This document shows, in pieces, positions 13,376 through 24,119 of a stretch of 64,000 bases of DNA. Below the pieces are notes generated by a model. The model had not been told where the DNA came from. It saw nothing but the letters and a program-made list of their open reading frames with translations, and searched no databases. Position 1 is the stretch's first letter; every line of letters begins with the position of its first letter. The position numbers and the translations under genes are program-made. Source of the DNA: Chrysomallon squamiferum (lineage: Eukaryota; Mollusca; Gastropoda; Neomphalida; Peltospiridae); the NCBI GenBank assembly GCA_012295275.1, contig CM022678.1:2289186-2353185 (forward strand), in the 5' to 3' direction.

Positions 13376-14429
13376 GTAGGGAAACCTTATAGTACACTGC
13401 TATATAGTAGTGACTATTGATTGTTTATTTATTTCACAGTATAAAATCAAGTATTTCATTTTATTTTATTTTATTTTATTTTTATTTTTACGGCGAGCCT
13501 GGACTCTAGCATCAGAAATTCGACTCACGTTTGCATTTGTATTTAAAAATAATACATCAACAATGATGAACTAATAACACTACATTATAGATAAATAAAT
13601 AATAGTTTTTTAAATTATTATTATTATTTTTAATATATCTTTTTCATCGAATAATAAAAAGTCAAAATGTTTAAAAAAGGTAAAACAATAATAAAAAAAA
13701 ATAATAATAATAATAATAATATTTGTAAAACAATAAATAAAAAAAAAATATTGAAAATAAAAAAAAAAAAAAAAAAAAATAATAAAAAGTCAAAAATAAT
13801 AATGATAATAAAACTAAAAAAACAAAAAAAAAAATATTTAAAAAGGTAAAACATATATGATAAAAAATACAGATTTATGATAAGTTTTTGGTTAAATATA
13901 TTTTCAAGGTTTAGTCACCATTAATAAAGTAACAGGTTAATTTCTCTATTGGTACATTAACAATCTAACATTGAGCTGTAATTTTAAATGGCTAAATGGA
14001 TATTCCTTATTTCAGCAATACTGATTCGTTGATATTGTTCTTGTTTTTGTCGTTTGTTTTCTGTTGTTGTGTTTTGTTTTAGGAATTTTTATTATTTGTA
14101 AACTATCTTGTATGGAATTTCTTCTCGTTAAAATTATTTTTGAAAAGGGTCATGGAAAATTCAAGTAATTTATTGTTAAATTTATTGTTTTCATTATTTC
14201 CTTGGTTTTTGTCTTTAGTTTTCTGTTGTGTTTTTGGAACTTTTATTTTTGTGTATAATCCGAGATAATACAAAAATTAATTGTAGCGGTTTTCTTTATC
14301 AACTCACTCCTCTTGAGAGTAACATCTTCATGCGTGTTGATTTTGTTGTCGCTATACATCTATTTTAGAAATGAAAACTTTTTAAAGACTAAACCAGTAG
14401 TTAAATATCAAAGGCGTAACTAAACAATA

Positions 14430-14505
14430 TGTATGTGTGTGTGTATGTATGTATGTATGTATGTATGTATGTATGTATGTATGTATGTATGTATGTATGT
14501 ATGTA

Positions 14506-14540
<35 letters not shown>

Positions 14541-14549
14541 ATGTATGTA

Positions 14550-14584
<35 letters not shown>

Positions 14585-14597
14585 ATGTATGTATGTA

Positions 14598-14632
<35 letters not shown>

Positions 14633-14665
14633 ATGTATGTATGTATGTGTGTGTGTGTGTATGTA

Positions 14666-14702
<37 letters not shown>

Positions 14703-14715
14703 ATGTATGTATGTA

Positions 14716-14750
<35 letters not shown>

Positions 14751-14758
14751 ATGTATGT

Positions 14759-14798
<40 letters not shown>

Positions 14799-14803
14799 AT
14801 GTA
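14430..14803. repeat. Large compound (TATG)n/(TG)n satellite
   Basis: Nearly 375 bp of alternating TATG and TG blocks in a higher-order arrangement: TATG runs broken about every 50 bp by a TG run. All three + strand frames are open but translate only to Cys/Val/Tyr/Met repeats and are not genes. Confidence 0.95.
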
Positions 14804-15989
14804 TTATTATCGTTTTATTTCTCTTATATTATTTTTGTTTCTGTAACTCTGTTCCCAGTCTACATTCTATAAGTACATGCATTTTAATTTCTATATAATT
14901 ACATATGATCCACTAAACATGATAAAATAATTCAAGGTCTGTACATGTCTGATTCAAATAACTTTATTATATTAGTCGTTTCAGACTATACTTAATCACT
15001 GACCATATGTATATATATATGTCTAATCGTTTTGTCTGTTCAGTATAGTGTATCTTTTCATTGAAATTATTTTTGAAAAAGAAGAAGAAAAAGAAACAAA
15101 GAAACGGTGTCCAGGTATAAATACTGTTGATGAACGAGCAGTTTGTAAAAATATTAATGTACACTTTGTTCAGTTATCTTATAAAATAGCCGAGGGAGGA
15201 ATGAAATGTGTAAGGAATAATAATTATTTGAAAATACAAAACTGAAATTAACTGGTTTCGTCAAATAATGATGCCGATGTAATTCAGTTTCTTTGGGCAA
15301 GTTACAAAAAAGAAAAAGAAAATTTAGAAAATTTATGATGAGCTAATGGTTAGGAATATAAACAAGTTTTAGTCACCGTTAATAAAGCAACAGATTAATT
15401 TCTGTATTTGTACAATAATAATCTAATAGAGAGTTGTGATTTAAAATGGCTAAAATGGACATTCTTTATTACAATTAGATTGATTAATTGATAATGTTCT
15501 TGTTCTAATTTTTGTTTGTTTTTGTTGTGTTTTGTTTTTGGAATTGTTGTTATTATTTTAAAAATATTTAATGTGGAGTATCTTCTCGTTATTTTTTGAC
15601 AAGGGTCATTCAAGATTCATATCAGTTTAGTGTTAGTGTTCTTTTTTTATTAATGAAATTATTTTTAAATTATAATAGTATGATGACAATTGATTTGGTA
15701 AATGCTTGAGAATGAAAGGTTTATCATTAATAATAAGTTTTTTCTCTCTTTAAATTAGGTCAACGTCACTGTCACATAATTTTGTCTCGTACACAATTGT
15801 TTATTATTTTAATTTTAGAAAATCAAATTTGGCTAGTTTGAAAAATAATTGATTTAATGGAGAAATTTTGTTTTCAAATGTTTGTTATTAAGTTGTTTTT
15901 TTAATAGTTTATTATGTGAGTATATTACTGTCGTCTTTAGAGTAAGTCTAGTATTCCGAAGATGCGAATAATAATAATAATAATAATAA

Positions 15990-16021
<32 letters not shown>

Positions 16022-16817
16022 ATAGTAGTAGTAGTAAATGGTACTATGTAAAAAGACATACTTCACATCTGAGACTTTCTACAACTGGAACAGCACACTT
16101 TAATTACCAACACATGCTCAAACACAATACATTACCTACTCTCACTAACATTTAGTCAACAACAAACGTTAAAACTATCACAGACGTAGGCAAAGCAGAC
16201 ATCAGTGGATGACGTCTTCATTGCCTTGAAGAAGAAACTGACAAACTTCCTCTTCATCAAATGAAATTATCGGTAGCAAAAGGAAATATGAATGATTCTG
16301 TTGTGAAAAGATTTGTGTTCTGTCCCTTCTAATTATCATTTTGCAGTTGTCTGAGAGTATGTGGCTTGTGTGCTGTATAGTTTATTACAAAGAAAGCGTT
16401 TATTTTGTTTTCTTAAATTATGAATTTATCTAGTAACGTATGGAAAACGTCTGTTTTGTTTTCATTTTTGCAATAGTCGCTAAAATTTACTCAACAATAT
16501 ACACTAAAATTATGACAGGCGTAGCCAAATCATTTGTGGTGAAAATCTTCATTAGACTTGAGAAGAAATAAATAAAATTCCTGTTTATTAATAGAAATTG
16601 TCAACAGCAAAAGGAAATATAAATATTTCCGTTGTGGAAAGATTCGTGTCATGCCTTTTGTAATGATCAGATTTCCAGTGTTTGAGACTGTGTGGTTTAT
16701 GTGGTATATAGTGTCTATCAAAGTAAGTTTTATTTTATTTTTATTTTTTTTTTAAACTGGTAGCAATACTGTAAACATAAATTCGGTGGAGCTTGACTGT
16801 TATTGTACTATGAAGAA

Positions 16818-16819
16818 AA

Positions 16820-16893
<74 letters not shown>

Positions 16894-16895
16894 CG
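16818..16895. repeat. (ATT)n microsatellite
   Basis: A pure ATT run within a copy of the module also seen at about 8.6, 39.2 and 52.2 kb. Confidence 0.9.
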
Positions 16896-18339
16896 AGGTA
16901 TTTATTCTTATTTTTTCCCCATTCCACCTTCCAATTTGGAGTGTGTGTGTGTGTTCTAATTAGTGTATAGAAATAAACATCTGAACTAGAACGAACTGCA
17001 GTTAGAAATACTCAGACTAGATTAAAATCTGCCTGTTAGTCTCATGACTCTTACTGAGATTATAGGGAAAAAATTAAGACGGCATAAAAAGATTAAAAAA
17101 ACTAAAACGTACCATAACATAACATAAAATAAAATAAAAGAGTTTAAAGAAATAAATTTTTTAATAATAAAACAGTGTTTAGGATTATTAATGTATTTAT
17201 GCAGTAACGCAGTTAAGAGTGGAAATGCATATTAACTGTAATGTGAGCTGTGAAAAGAAATGAAACAACTAAATAAAGAGTGTCTGCCTTTCCTTTGTGT
17301 GTGTCTGTTTGTGTGTGTCCGTAAAGATTAATCAGTTATTTATTTTTCTCTTTTCCTTTATGAAAGATAATTTCAGCTAATAAACAGGAATTGTATTTGA
17401 AACAAATATACATAAACATATATACATACATATATATATATATATAAAACATGCTGTCAAACATGCTGTAGCATGATATATATATATCTATATATATATA
17501 GATGTTTGTGTGTTGTGTGTGTTTGTGTGTGTGTTATACACACAGATAGATATTATGAAGGTCATGCTTTTAATCATTACATAACATAGTAAATATAAAA
17601 TAACTGACATTCAATGGCTAGCTTCAATAATGATCTTGTTTACTGGAACTAAATAAGTCAAACAAGATAACAGCAATAAAAAAAAATTAGAAAGAAAACA
17701 GTATAGAGCAAAGAGTAATTAGTATGTATTTTGTTTTCGTTTGTTTCGTTTCTTTTATATAATATGTAGTTCTCTGGAATATTCTCGAGGAATGATTACA
17801 TGTCTTTTCAGATTTACTCATTTGTTCTATATTTAGAAACGCTTTTACACAGTAGAATTAAATCCTTTATCATCCAGCAAAGAAGTCATTGATTTTAAAG
17901 CACTCGATTTTGAGCTGAAAGGAGGTATTACAATTTATTATTGTTGTTTTTTTAAATGTTTGTGATTTCTTGTTTTTACTTTAATGTAATTTAAAGACAT
18001 CAACACTTGTTGGCAGACAAATTATTTCGTAGCAGATTTGTATTTATTTATTTATTATTATTTTAATAGAGTTGTTCCTAATAAGAACAAAGATAATGAC
18101 AACAAATTTAATATGTGTAAAATGAAGAGGCGCCTGCGAAGAGCTAGAGTCGGCAAATATTTCATAGCAGTGTAATTGTCAAACTTTGTTTTACGTAATG
18201 ACAGGTTGCGGTAAACAAAGTGCCACGGTGTCTAATACCTACAATGTAGGTCGTCCTGTCTAAATGACTAAACGGTGTCCACTAGAGAACAATAATACAA
18301 ACAAGAATTCAAAATGGCTAATTGTTTCATATGTGTAGA

Positions 18340-18412
18340 CAGTTAATTTATATGAAATATATATATATATATAAATTATATATATTTCATATAAATTCAT
18401 ATATATTATCTA
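18340..18412. repeat. AT-rich inverted repeat
   Basis: A short palindromic region around the TATATATATA run, with arms TTTATATGAAATATAT and its inverse. It could form a hairpin. It is probably a simple-sequence by-product rather than a functional site. Confidence 0.6.
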
Positions 18413-18589
18413 TCAACGCTATTTGCTTTTATATTGTATCGTTCGATTTGTACGATTAAATCATAAAATTAACCATAGATAGATAGATAGATAAATAGAC
18501 TGATAAATAGGTGAAAAAAAACAACTTGAATAAAAATAAAGAAAAAAGAAAAAAAGAAGTAGCACATATTTCTTCTTGACGACGGTAGA

Positions 18590-19075
18590 CACAAATAATG
18601 TGTGTGAATAATGTATCTGCCAATTGTCCACGGTTCCATCAGATATCACGTCCGCACCAATCAAGATGAGGCATTCTGCGACGGACAAGTAGCTGTGGTC
18701 GGACATTGCAAATCTCGGTCTCGCAGACGACTCCTAATGGTCCCGTCAGACACAGTGTTGCCTGTAGCAGCTCTGGGTTGATCACAAATTGTACGTGCGG
18801 GAACAGAATGCTGTCGCAACGCCGTTATCATCAGGAAACAGTCTTCTCGTTTTGTTGTTGATCGTAGTCGTCCACAGTCTTTCGATAAACACTTTGGCTT
18901 ACATTTAGACGGTGAGCCACAGATCTTTGAGTGTGTCTGTCTTGTAGCCAGCCAACGACTCTTCTCCTGTCTTGCAAACTGAATTGTTGTCGAACCATCT
19001 TCAAATTTAAAGTGATGATGAAAGCAAAATGCTGATCCCGTTTAGAACTAAAATTTGTCTGCACTGAATGACACT
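18590..19075 (-). pseudogene. Tc1/mariner-type transposase remnant
   Basis: On the minus strand the frame opens at an ATG at 19064 and reads 77 residues containing MVRQQFSLQDRRRVVGWLQD and RHTQRSVAHRLNVSQSVY, the helix-turn-helix pattern of Tc1-type DNA-binding domains. The match then continues in a different frame toward 18600, with TTKREDCFLMITALRQ and TIRSRLRDRDLQ, so at least one frameshift separates the parts. No DDE catalytic triad region is present. It is a dead N-terminal fragment. It abuts leader cassette copy 4, whose upstream half is missing, so the insertion may have truncated that cassette. Confidence 0.7.
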
Positions 19076-19265
19076 CATGCTAAGCACGTGCAAATAGTTC
19101 AAGAGCTGTCACACTGCGAGTAACGAGGCACGTTGTCAGCTGAGTCTGACCATATTTTTGGTTCACATCCACGAAAATAAAATCTGGGTGAATTTAAAAG
19201 CTTTGAAAAGATTATGGGAGCGATTGAATTACCCTTAATAATGCAATGTCTTTAGTCGAAAGGTA

Positions 19266-19388
19266 GTCTTAGAAAAATATCACCTGACGTGTCTAAACAA
19301 ACGATTCACAGAGCGAGCAGACGACGTGGAGTTTGTGTCAATTCGTTAGCTGACAAGATTCGAGTTTCACTTCGATTTCAAATACAGG
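19266..19388 (+). promoter_or_regulatory. Leader cassette copy 4, candidate first exon of the receptor gene
   Basis: The copy nearest to the nSTAND3-ankyrin gene. It keeps ATATCACCTGACGTGTC, GATTCACAGAGCGAGCAG and TTCGATTTC and ends AAATACAG|GTAGGC with the donor at 19389. The upstream promoter half present in copies 1-3 is absent; the Tc1-type remnant lies there instead. By position and orientation this could be the noncoding first exon spliced to the motif exons at 23.08 kb. That is inference. The paralogous second locus also begins translation in an internal exon behind a 3' splice site (63287), consistent with a spliced noncoding leader. Confidence 0.4.
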
Positions 19389-20001
19389 TAGGCAAACCTT
19401 ACACTACATTCCGGTCCGACATCCGAAACTTGGCTTTCGTTTCAGTTTTCATTTAAAAGCTACTATGAACTAATAATATTATAATAAATTTTTTGCATTG
19501 TTGTATTTGTTCGTAACTGCTAATGCCCGCATTGGTAACACAGGAAAACATTAAATATCCAAACAAACGGTATATTTTAAGTAGGTATGCAGGAAGTAGG
19601 CCTGTCTCTATGACCGGTTTTGTTCTGCCTTGCGCATCAGTGACTGCCTTTTTGTTGTATTACCTGACCATAGTTTTAGGAAGATGGAATCAGTAGGGGA
19701 TCAATCATCTCATAAAAGCAGTCGATAGAGGAATAAATATCCACGGAATAACTCATTATTTAATAATACAAAATTAATATTAATTGATTTCGTCAAATAT
19801 TGATGCTGATGAAAATCAGTTTATTCAAGAAGTTACCAAAAATGTAGACATTGATTGAAACTATTTTCAATAGAGAACGTTTAGTCATTTTTAATAACAA
19901 AAATCAATTCCATGTGCATTGACTTGGTATAATTATAATTTAATATTGAACTCTAAGGTGAAATGATTAAGGATATTCCTTTCTAAATAATAATAATAAT
20001 A

Positions 20002-20036
<35 letters not shown>

Positions 20037-20160
20037 AATAACAATAATAACAATAATAATAAAATAATAATAGTAATAATAAAAATAAATAAATAAATAA
20101 ATAAATAATAAAATAAAAACAGTTGACTAAACAAAGGAAAAACAGATTGTGATAACAGTA
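19389..20160 (+). other. Paralogous flank shared with 58.98-59.33 kb
   Basis: About 19425-19670 matches about 58985-59240 at high similarity by eye (for example TTTGCATTGTTGTATTTGTT and GGTATGCAGGAAGTAGGCCT). Shorter relatives occur near 2610, 6070 and 13510. There is no coding potential. It marks an ancient duplication of the receptor locus flank. (GAT)n and (AAT)n microsatellites occupy about 19985-20110. Confidence 0.7.
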
Positions 20161-20162
20161 AG

Positions 20163-20264
<102 letters not shown>

Positions 20265-20269
20265 AAATT

Positions 20270-22560
20270 TAGTTTTTTGAATTTGAAATTTTAATATGGA
20301 GTTTTTTCTCATTAAAATTATTTTTGACATACCAGGTTATATAAGATTGACAATAGCTATGTTCTAAATTTATCAACATAATTAAACGAAAATTTATTAT
20401 TTATTAAATTACATCCCTAAGATAAATTAAATCAAAAGATAAATACTATAATACAATTTTGTAAATATTTGTGAGTGAAATGTTTATTATTAATGTTGTC
20501 GCTGTCGTTAATTTTTGAAGTGGACAAGTTTGAACTTGTTAATCACGATTTCCGGTGATTGAACAGAACCACGTGATTTAAAATGGAGAAATTGAGGCAT
20601 TGATTTGAGGTATTGTTCGCTATTTTATAATTATGTTGTATGTCCAGAAATGAAAAGTTTACCAGCTTCATATGTTGTATTAAAATAACTAACTAAAAAC
20701 AGTTACATATGAGCAGTTAGAGTTGAAAGTGTGGTCTACTGAAGAACTCAGTGTTAAATTCTCTAGGAGTTTAAACTGAACAAAAAAGAGTGACACCTGC
20801 CTTAAATTCATTGTAATACTTGTCTGGAAAATGCTGAGTGATTAATAACACAAGTGTTACAAAGACATTACCGTAAACTGAGTTGTGAAAGAACCCACAG
20901 GCAACAACGAAATGTAAAAGTTGTGTTAATTGTCAAACTATTTTTTATCAAAGTATTTTTATCACCAGTCCCATCTAACACTGAAAATATAATCTCAAAG
21001 TTATGCAATTGCAGAGTTCATAAAATAGTTTAAGAAAGCTGATTCAGAGAGAAAATGTTACATTCAGTCTCTAGATTACATCTGTAGTTAAAGGGTTCAG
21101 TGAAAAGTAAACATTCAGTTGCCTCTAGCATCCAATTCATCTCTACAGTTAAATGTTAGATTTGTCAAATAATCAGTTGCTGTCATTTCCAGTGCTAAGC
21201 TGATTCCACTTCGTTTGTGTATATAAAATGTTTTGATGATACCCAAATGTGCTCCAATAATTCAAAAATAGACTCCTGACTGGCCAGGGCAGAATTGTTA
21301 AAGCCTTGTTTTACAGGTGGACTGTTAGTTGATGAAATTACTAATGACAGTGAGTGTAGTCAAGCTAATACCAAATACATTTGCTGGACATCACTTCTGT
21401 ATCATTCCTTTTGTCTGCCATATTTGTGCTTCTGACGTTTTCCTTCTTGTCATATTTACTGTGAATGACTCAGCTGTTGAATACAGTGGAGGTAAATATT
21501 CATATCTGATGCATGAACATTCTGCAGTTTGGATAAATTATGGATACATATTCGCAAGGTTTCACTTATAGTTTTTGTATAACTTAATTTAGTACTGATA
21601 TTGAGAAAACTGAGCATATAACTTAGTAAAATTAGTCTGATATTATATATACATTTTTATTGTTTATATTACAATTTAGTGTGAGTATTGAGAAAACTAA
21701 GAATATAATTTACTGAAACTATTCTCATATTATCTGCTCATTTTCATTGTTTATTTAACTTAATTTAGTAATAATAATGAAAAATGTTTCAATATAAGTT
21801 ATTGAAACTATTTTTATATTGTTTATTTACTTAATTTAGTAAAAGCATTATTATGATATGGGAATTTACATTGTTTATAGAGCATAGTTTGATATTAGGG
21901 TTAACAAAACTAAGAACATAACCAAGTAAAACTATTTTTATAATTATTAGATTTACATAATTTAATAGTGCAGTTCAGAAAAAATACTATAAAGGCTTTG
22001 TGATTATGATTATACACGAGAGGAGGTTTTTCAGTTTTTCCTAACAGAGATGTTTCTCTGTCAGACAGTATGACAAAATTGTTTATATCTTTATCAGTGC
22101 AGTATACCTCAGTTTACTGTTTACTTTTTGATAAGAAATTCTAAATGGACAAAATTATTATTTGTGTGTAAAAATGTAGCTTTTCAATTTATTGTTTACT
22201 TTTTATTACCATTTGTAAATTGACTGAAACTGATAATAAATTAACAATTCAAACGGCTTTATATACAGTCTGACAGACGAAAACATCAAAAAGGAAAATA
22301 AAAAGATAAATGACCAGAAAAAATATAAACATTTACACACTAATTTCTCCCGACTATTATAATTATTGTGTTGACCATTATTTACTGTAATACTAAGGTC
22401 ATATGTCACAGCATCTGTGCATAATTAGTTAACAATATTGAGAACATTGTATACAGCAATACTGTTTAGACAAATTGTATTCCACTGTATTCTGCCAAAT
22501 CTCTACATACAGATAAAAGCATTTTTTTTTTTTTTTTTTTTCAGACACTACTACTATGTT
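20270..22560 (+). other. 5' flank / first intron region of receptor gene 1
   Basis: No motif exon is recognised here. The stretch is collinear with about 59330-63860 upstream of the second receptor-like gene. Shared landmarks include ACAAGTTTGAAC (20528 and 59391), TTCATATGTTGTATTAA (20668 and 61591), GGCAGAATTGTTAAAGC (21288 and 62127) and AATTAACAATT (22231 and 63668). A 63298-type first coding exon (MDNKNESS) is not found at the corresponding position here, so the true start codon of gene 1 is unknown. The short open frame beginning with the ATG at 21332 has no recognisable content. Confidence 0.55.
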
Positions 22561-22657
22561 TAATAATTATGTCTAATTCTCAGGATTTTGCAGGTAAAAA
22601 CATTTTTGGAAATTATGTATTGAAATTGTGAATTATTAAAAAAATATTAGACTGCAG

Positions 22658-22720
22658 TACAACAGCTAGCAGACACATCTCATTCCAGTTCTTTTCAGTT
22701 AGGAAATAACTATGTATCTG
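22658..22720 (+). pseudogene. Decayed RHIM-like motif exon (copy 1)
   Basis: A 63-bp relative of the motif exons at 23083, 23550 and 23875. With a leading phase-1 base it reads QQLADTSHSSSFQLGNNYVS, keeping the Q-hydrophobic-G core. Its splice signals are gone: the donor is ATAAAT where the live copies have GTAAGT, and the polypyrimidine tract before the CAG is replaced by A-rich sequence. It therefore looks like a dead exon kept in the tandem array. It belongs to a roughly 300-470 bp duplicated unit that includes intron sequence on both sides. Confidence 0.7.
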
Positions 22721-23082
22721 ATAAATTTAATAGATAACAGAATACACAGTAGTCATTAGTAGTACTTTTCTGTTAGACATTGTGACCCGAACAACATAGA
22801 TACATGCACAATATACAATGTATATTTATCTCTACCTACATTTAGCACATACACAAAAACGTACATATACACACATATACATACAGAGACACATACACAA
22901 ATATATTCAAACAGAGTCACAGTGTATGTGTGTTAAACTGCATGTTGATATATCTCTACACATAGATTATAAATATTTAATAATGTTATATAATTCTCAG
23001 AATTTTGCAGGTAAAAATATTTTTAGAAATTATGCATTGAAATTGTGAATTATAAAAATGTATTTAATCTGTTTCACAGCAG

Positions 23083-23145
23083 GACAAGAGCCAGCAGACA
23101 TATCTAATTCTGGTTCTACTGAAATAAGCGGTAACACTATAAACC
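23083..23145 (+). CDS. Motif exon copy 2, RHIM-like amyloid motif of nSTAND3-ankyrin receptor
   Basis: A 63-bp symmetric phase-1 exon between a 3' splice site (TTTCACAGCAG) and a perfect GTAAGT donor at 23146. Translated in phase it gives GQEPADISNSGSTEISGNTI plus N, a short alternating polar/hydrophobic segment of RHIM type but with the central Q replaced by E and a weaker core. The acceptor is a NAGNAG tandem (AG at 23079 and at 23082), so one extra codon may be included. The exon is homologous to the others at DNA level through both flanking introns. It probably contributes to the N-terminal signalling region. It could be the first coding exon if the in-frame ATG at 23059 is used, which would require transcription starting inside the intron. 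Confidence 0.55.
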
Positions 23146-23549
23146 GTAAGTTAAAAACTGAAAGTTTTCTCTTCCCTACATGTTTAATAGATAACACAGT
23201 ACATAGTAGTCATTAATACTACTTTTCTGTCACACATTGTAACATGAACAACATAGAAACATGCACATAAATTCATAGACACATTGCATACATACCTGTA
23301 CTTACATTTAGCACATACACAAAATATCTACATGCAGACTTGGAGTAAACAGACACACACAAATATATTCAGACGCAGTGTATGTATGTTTAACTGCATG
23401 TTGTCATATCTCTATATCTAGATACAAAAAACTGCTAATATATTTAATAATGATGTCTAATTCTGAGAATTTTGCAGGTAAAAACATTTTCTGAAATTAT
23501 CCATTGAAGGTGTGAATTATAAAAATGTATTTTCTCTGTTTCACTCCAG

Positions 23550-23614
23550 TACAACAGTCAGCAAACCTAAGTCATGTAGTTGTTGCTCAAATAGGAAATA
23601 ACTATGTAAGCGGG
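23550..23614 (+). CDS. Motif exon copy 3, RHIM-like, frame-disrupting
   Basis: After the acceptor TTTCACTCCAG the exon reads VQQSANLSHVVVAQIGNNYV then SG, with a clear AQIGNNYV core resembling the [IV]Q[IVL]G tetrad of RHIMs. The donor is GTAAGT at 23615. Compared with copies 2 and 4 it has two extra G residues before the donor, so it is 65 bp rather than 63 and ends in phase 0. Joining it to any downstream exon (23875, 26086 or 26391) gives an early stop. It is therefore either skipped, a poison exon, or affected by a homopolymer assembly error in the GGGG run. Confidence 0.5.
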
Positions 23615-23874
23615 GTAAGTTAAAAACTGAAAGTTTTCTCTTCTCTACATGTTTAATAAATAACAGAATACACATCACAGTAGTCATTTTCAGAGAAACA
23701 GTGTATGTATGTTAAAGTGTATACTGTCATATGTCTACGTAAACATTGTTGTTGTTTTTTGTATTTCGAACACTGCTTTATTCAATTCTCAAAATTTTGC
23801 AGGTAAAAACATTTTTAGAAATTATGGATTGAAATTGTGAATTATAAAAATGTATTCACTCTCTTTCACTGCAG

Positions 23875-23937
23875 ATCATCAGCCAGCAAACGTATCTCAT
23901 TCTTGCTCTTTACAAATAGGAAATAAATATGTATACG
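23875..23937 (+). CDS. Motif exon copy 4, RHIM-like amyloid motif
   Basis: A 63-bp phase-1/phase-1 exon with acceptor CTTTCACTGCAG and donor GTAAGT at 23938. In phase it reads HQPANVSHSCSLQIGNKYVY. The SLQIGNKYV core matches the [IV]Q[IVL]G signature of RIP homotypic interaction motifs, with one residue fewer between the G and the final hydrophobic than in vertebrate RHIMs. Amyloid-type motifs of this class assemble signalling fibrils in RIPK1/RIPK3/TRIF and, in diverged form, in insect PGRP/IMD proteins. Spliced to 26086-26118 the frame stays open into the NTPase exon, so this copy is the best supported member of the array. Confidence 0.65.
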
Positions 23938-24119
23938 GTAAGTTAAAAACTGAAAGTTTAATAGATAACAAAATAGATAATAGATGTTTAATAGGTAACA
24001 AATACATAGTAGTCATTAGTACTTTTCTATCTGAACAACATAGAAACATGCACATTTTATATGTATTATTTCAAATTTATAAAAAAAAAACATATTTCTA
24101 AAAACGGTTACGGAAAAGA

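Larger units (their letters stand above)
1..19265. other. Noncoding mosaic of recurrent diverged modules upstream of the receptor gene
   Basis: I find no credible coding exon here. The open frames are translations of (ATT)n, (TG)n, (TATG)n or homopolymer tracts. The sequence is a patchwork of modules that recur in the same order with roughly 70-90% similarity by eye. One module (about 390-555) returns near 6470-6640, 11870-12000 and 14845-15005. Another (about 7095-7220) returns near 9930-10100 and 45470-45620. A third (about 8300-8570) returns near 16180-16390, 16500-16720, 38890-39080 and 51960-52080. A fourth (about 7525-7640) returns near 13910-14020, 15365-15480 and 19870-19985. The promoter/leader modules are listed separately. 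The pattern suggests old serial duplication of a multi-kilobase unit, with microsatellites growing at homologous positions. Confidence 0.7.

Noticed and set aside
14429-14898. Three overlapping open frames of 137-153 residues
   Set aside because: Pure TATG/TG satellite translations (MYVCMYVC repeats), open in every frame.
21329-21571. 80-residue frame upstream of the motif exons as first coding exon
   Set aside because: The nearest donor-like GTGAGT would leave phase 0, and the paralogous region near 62150 does not keep the frame.
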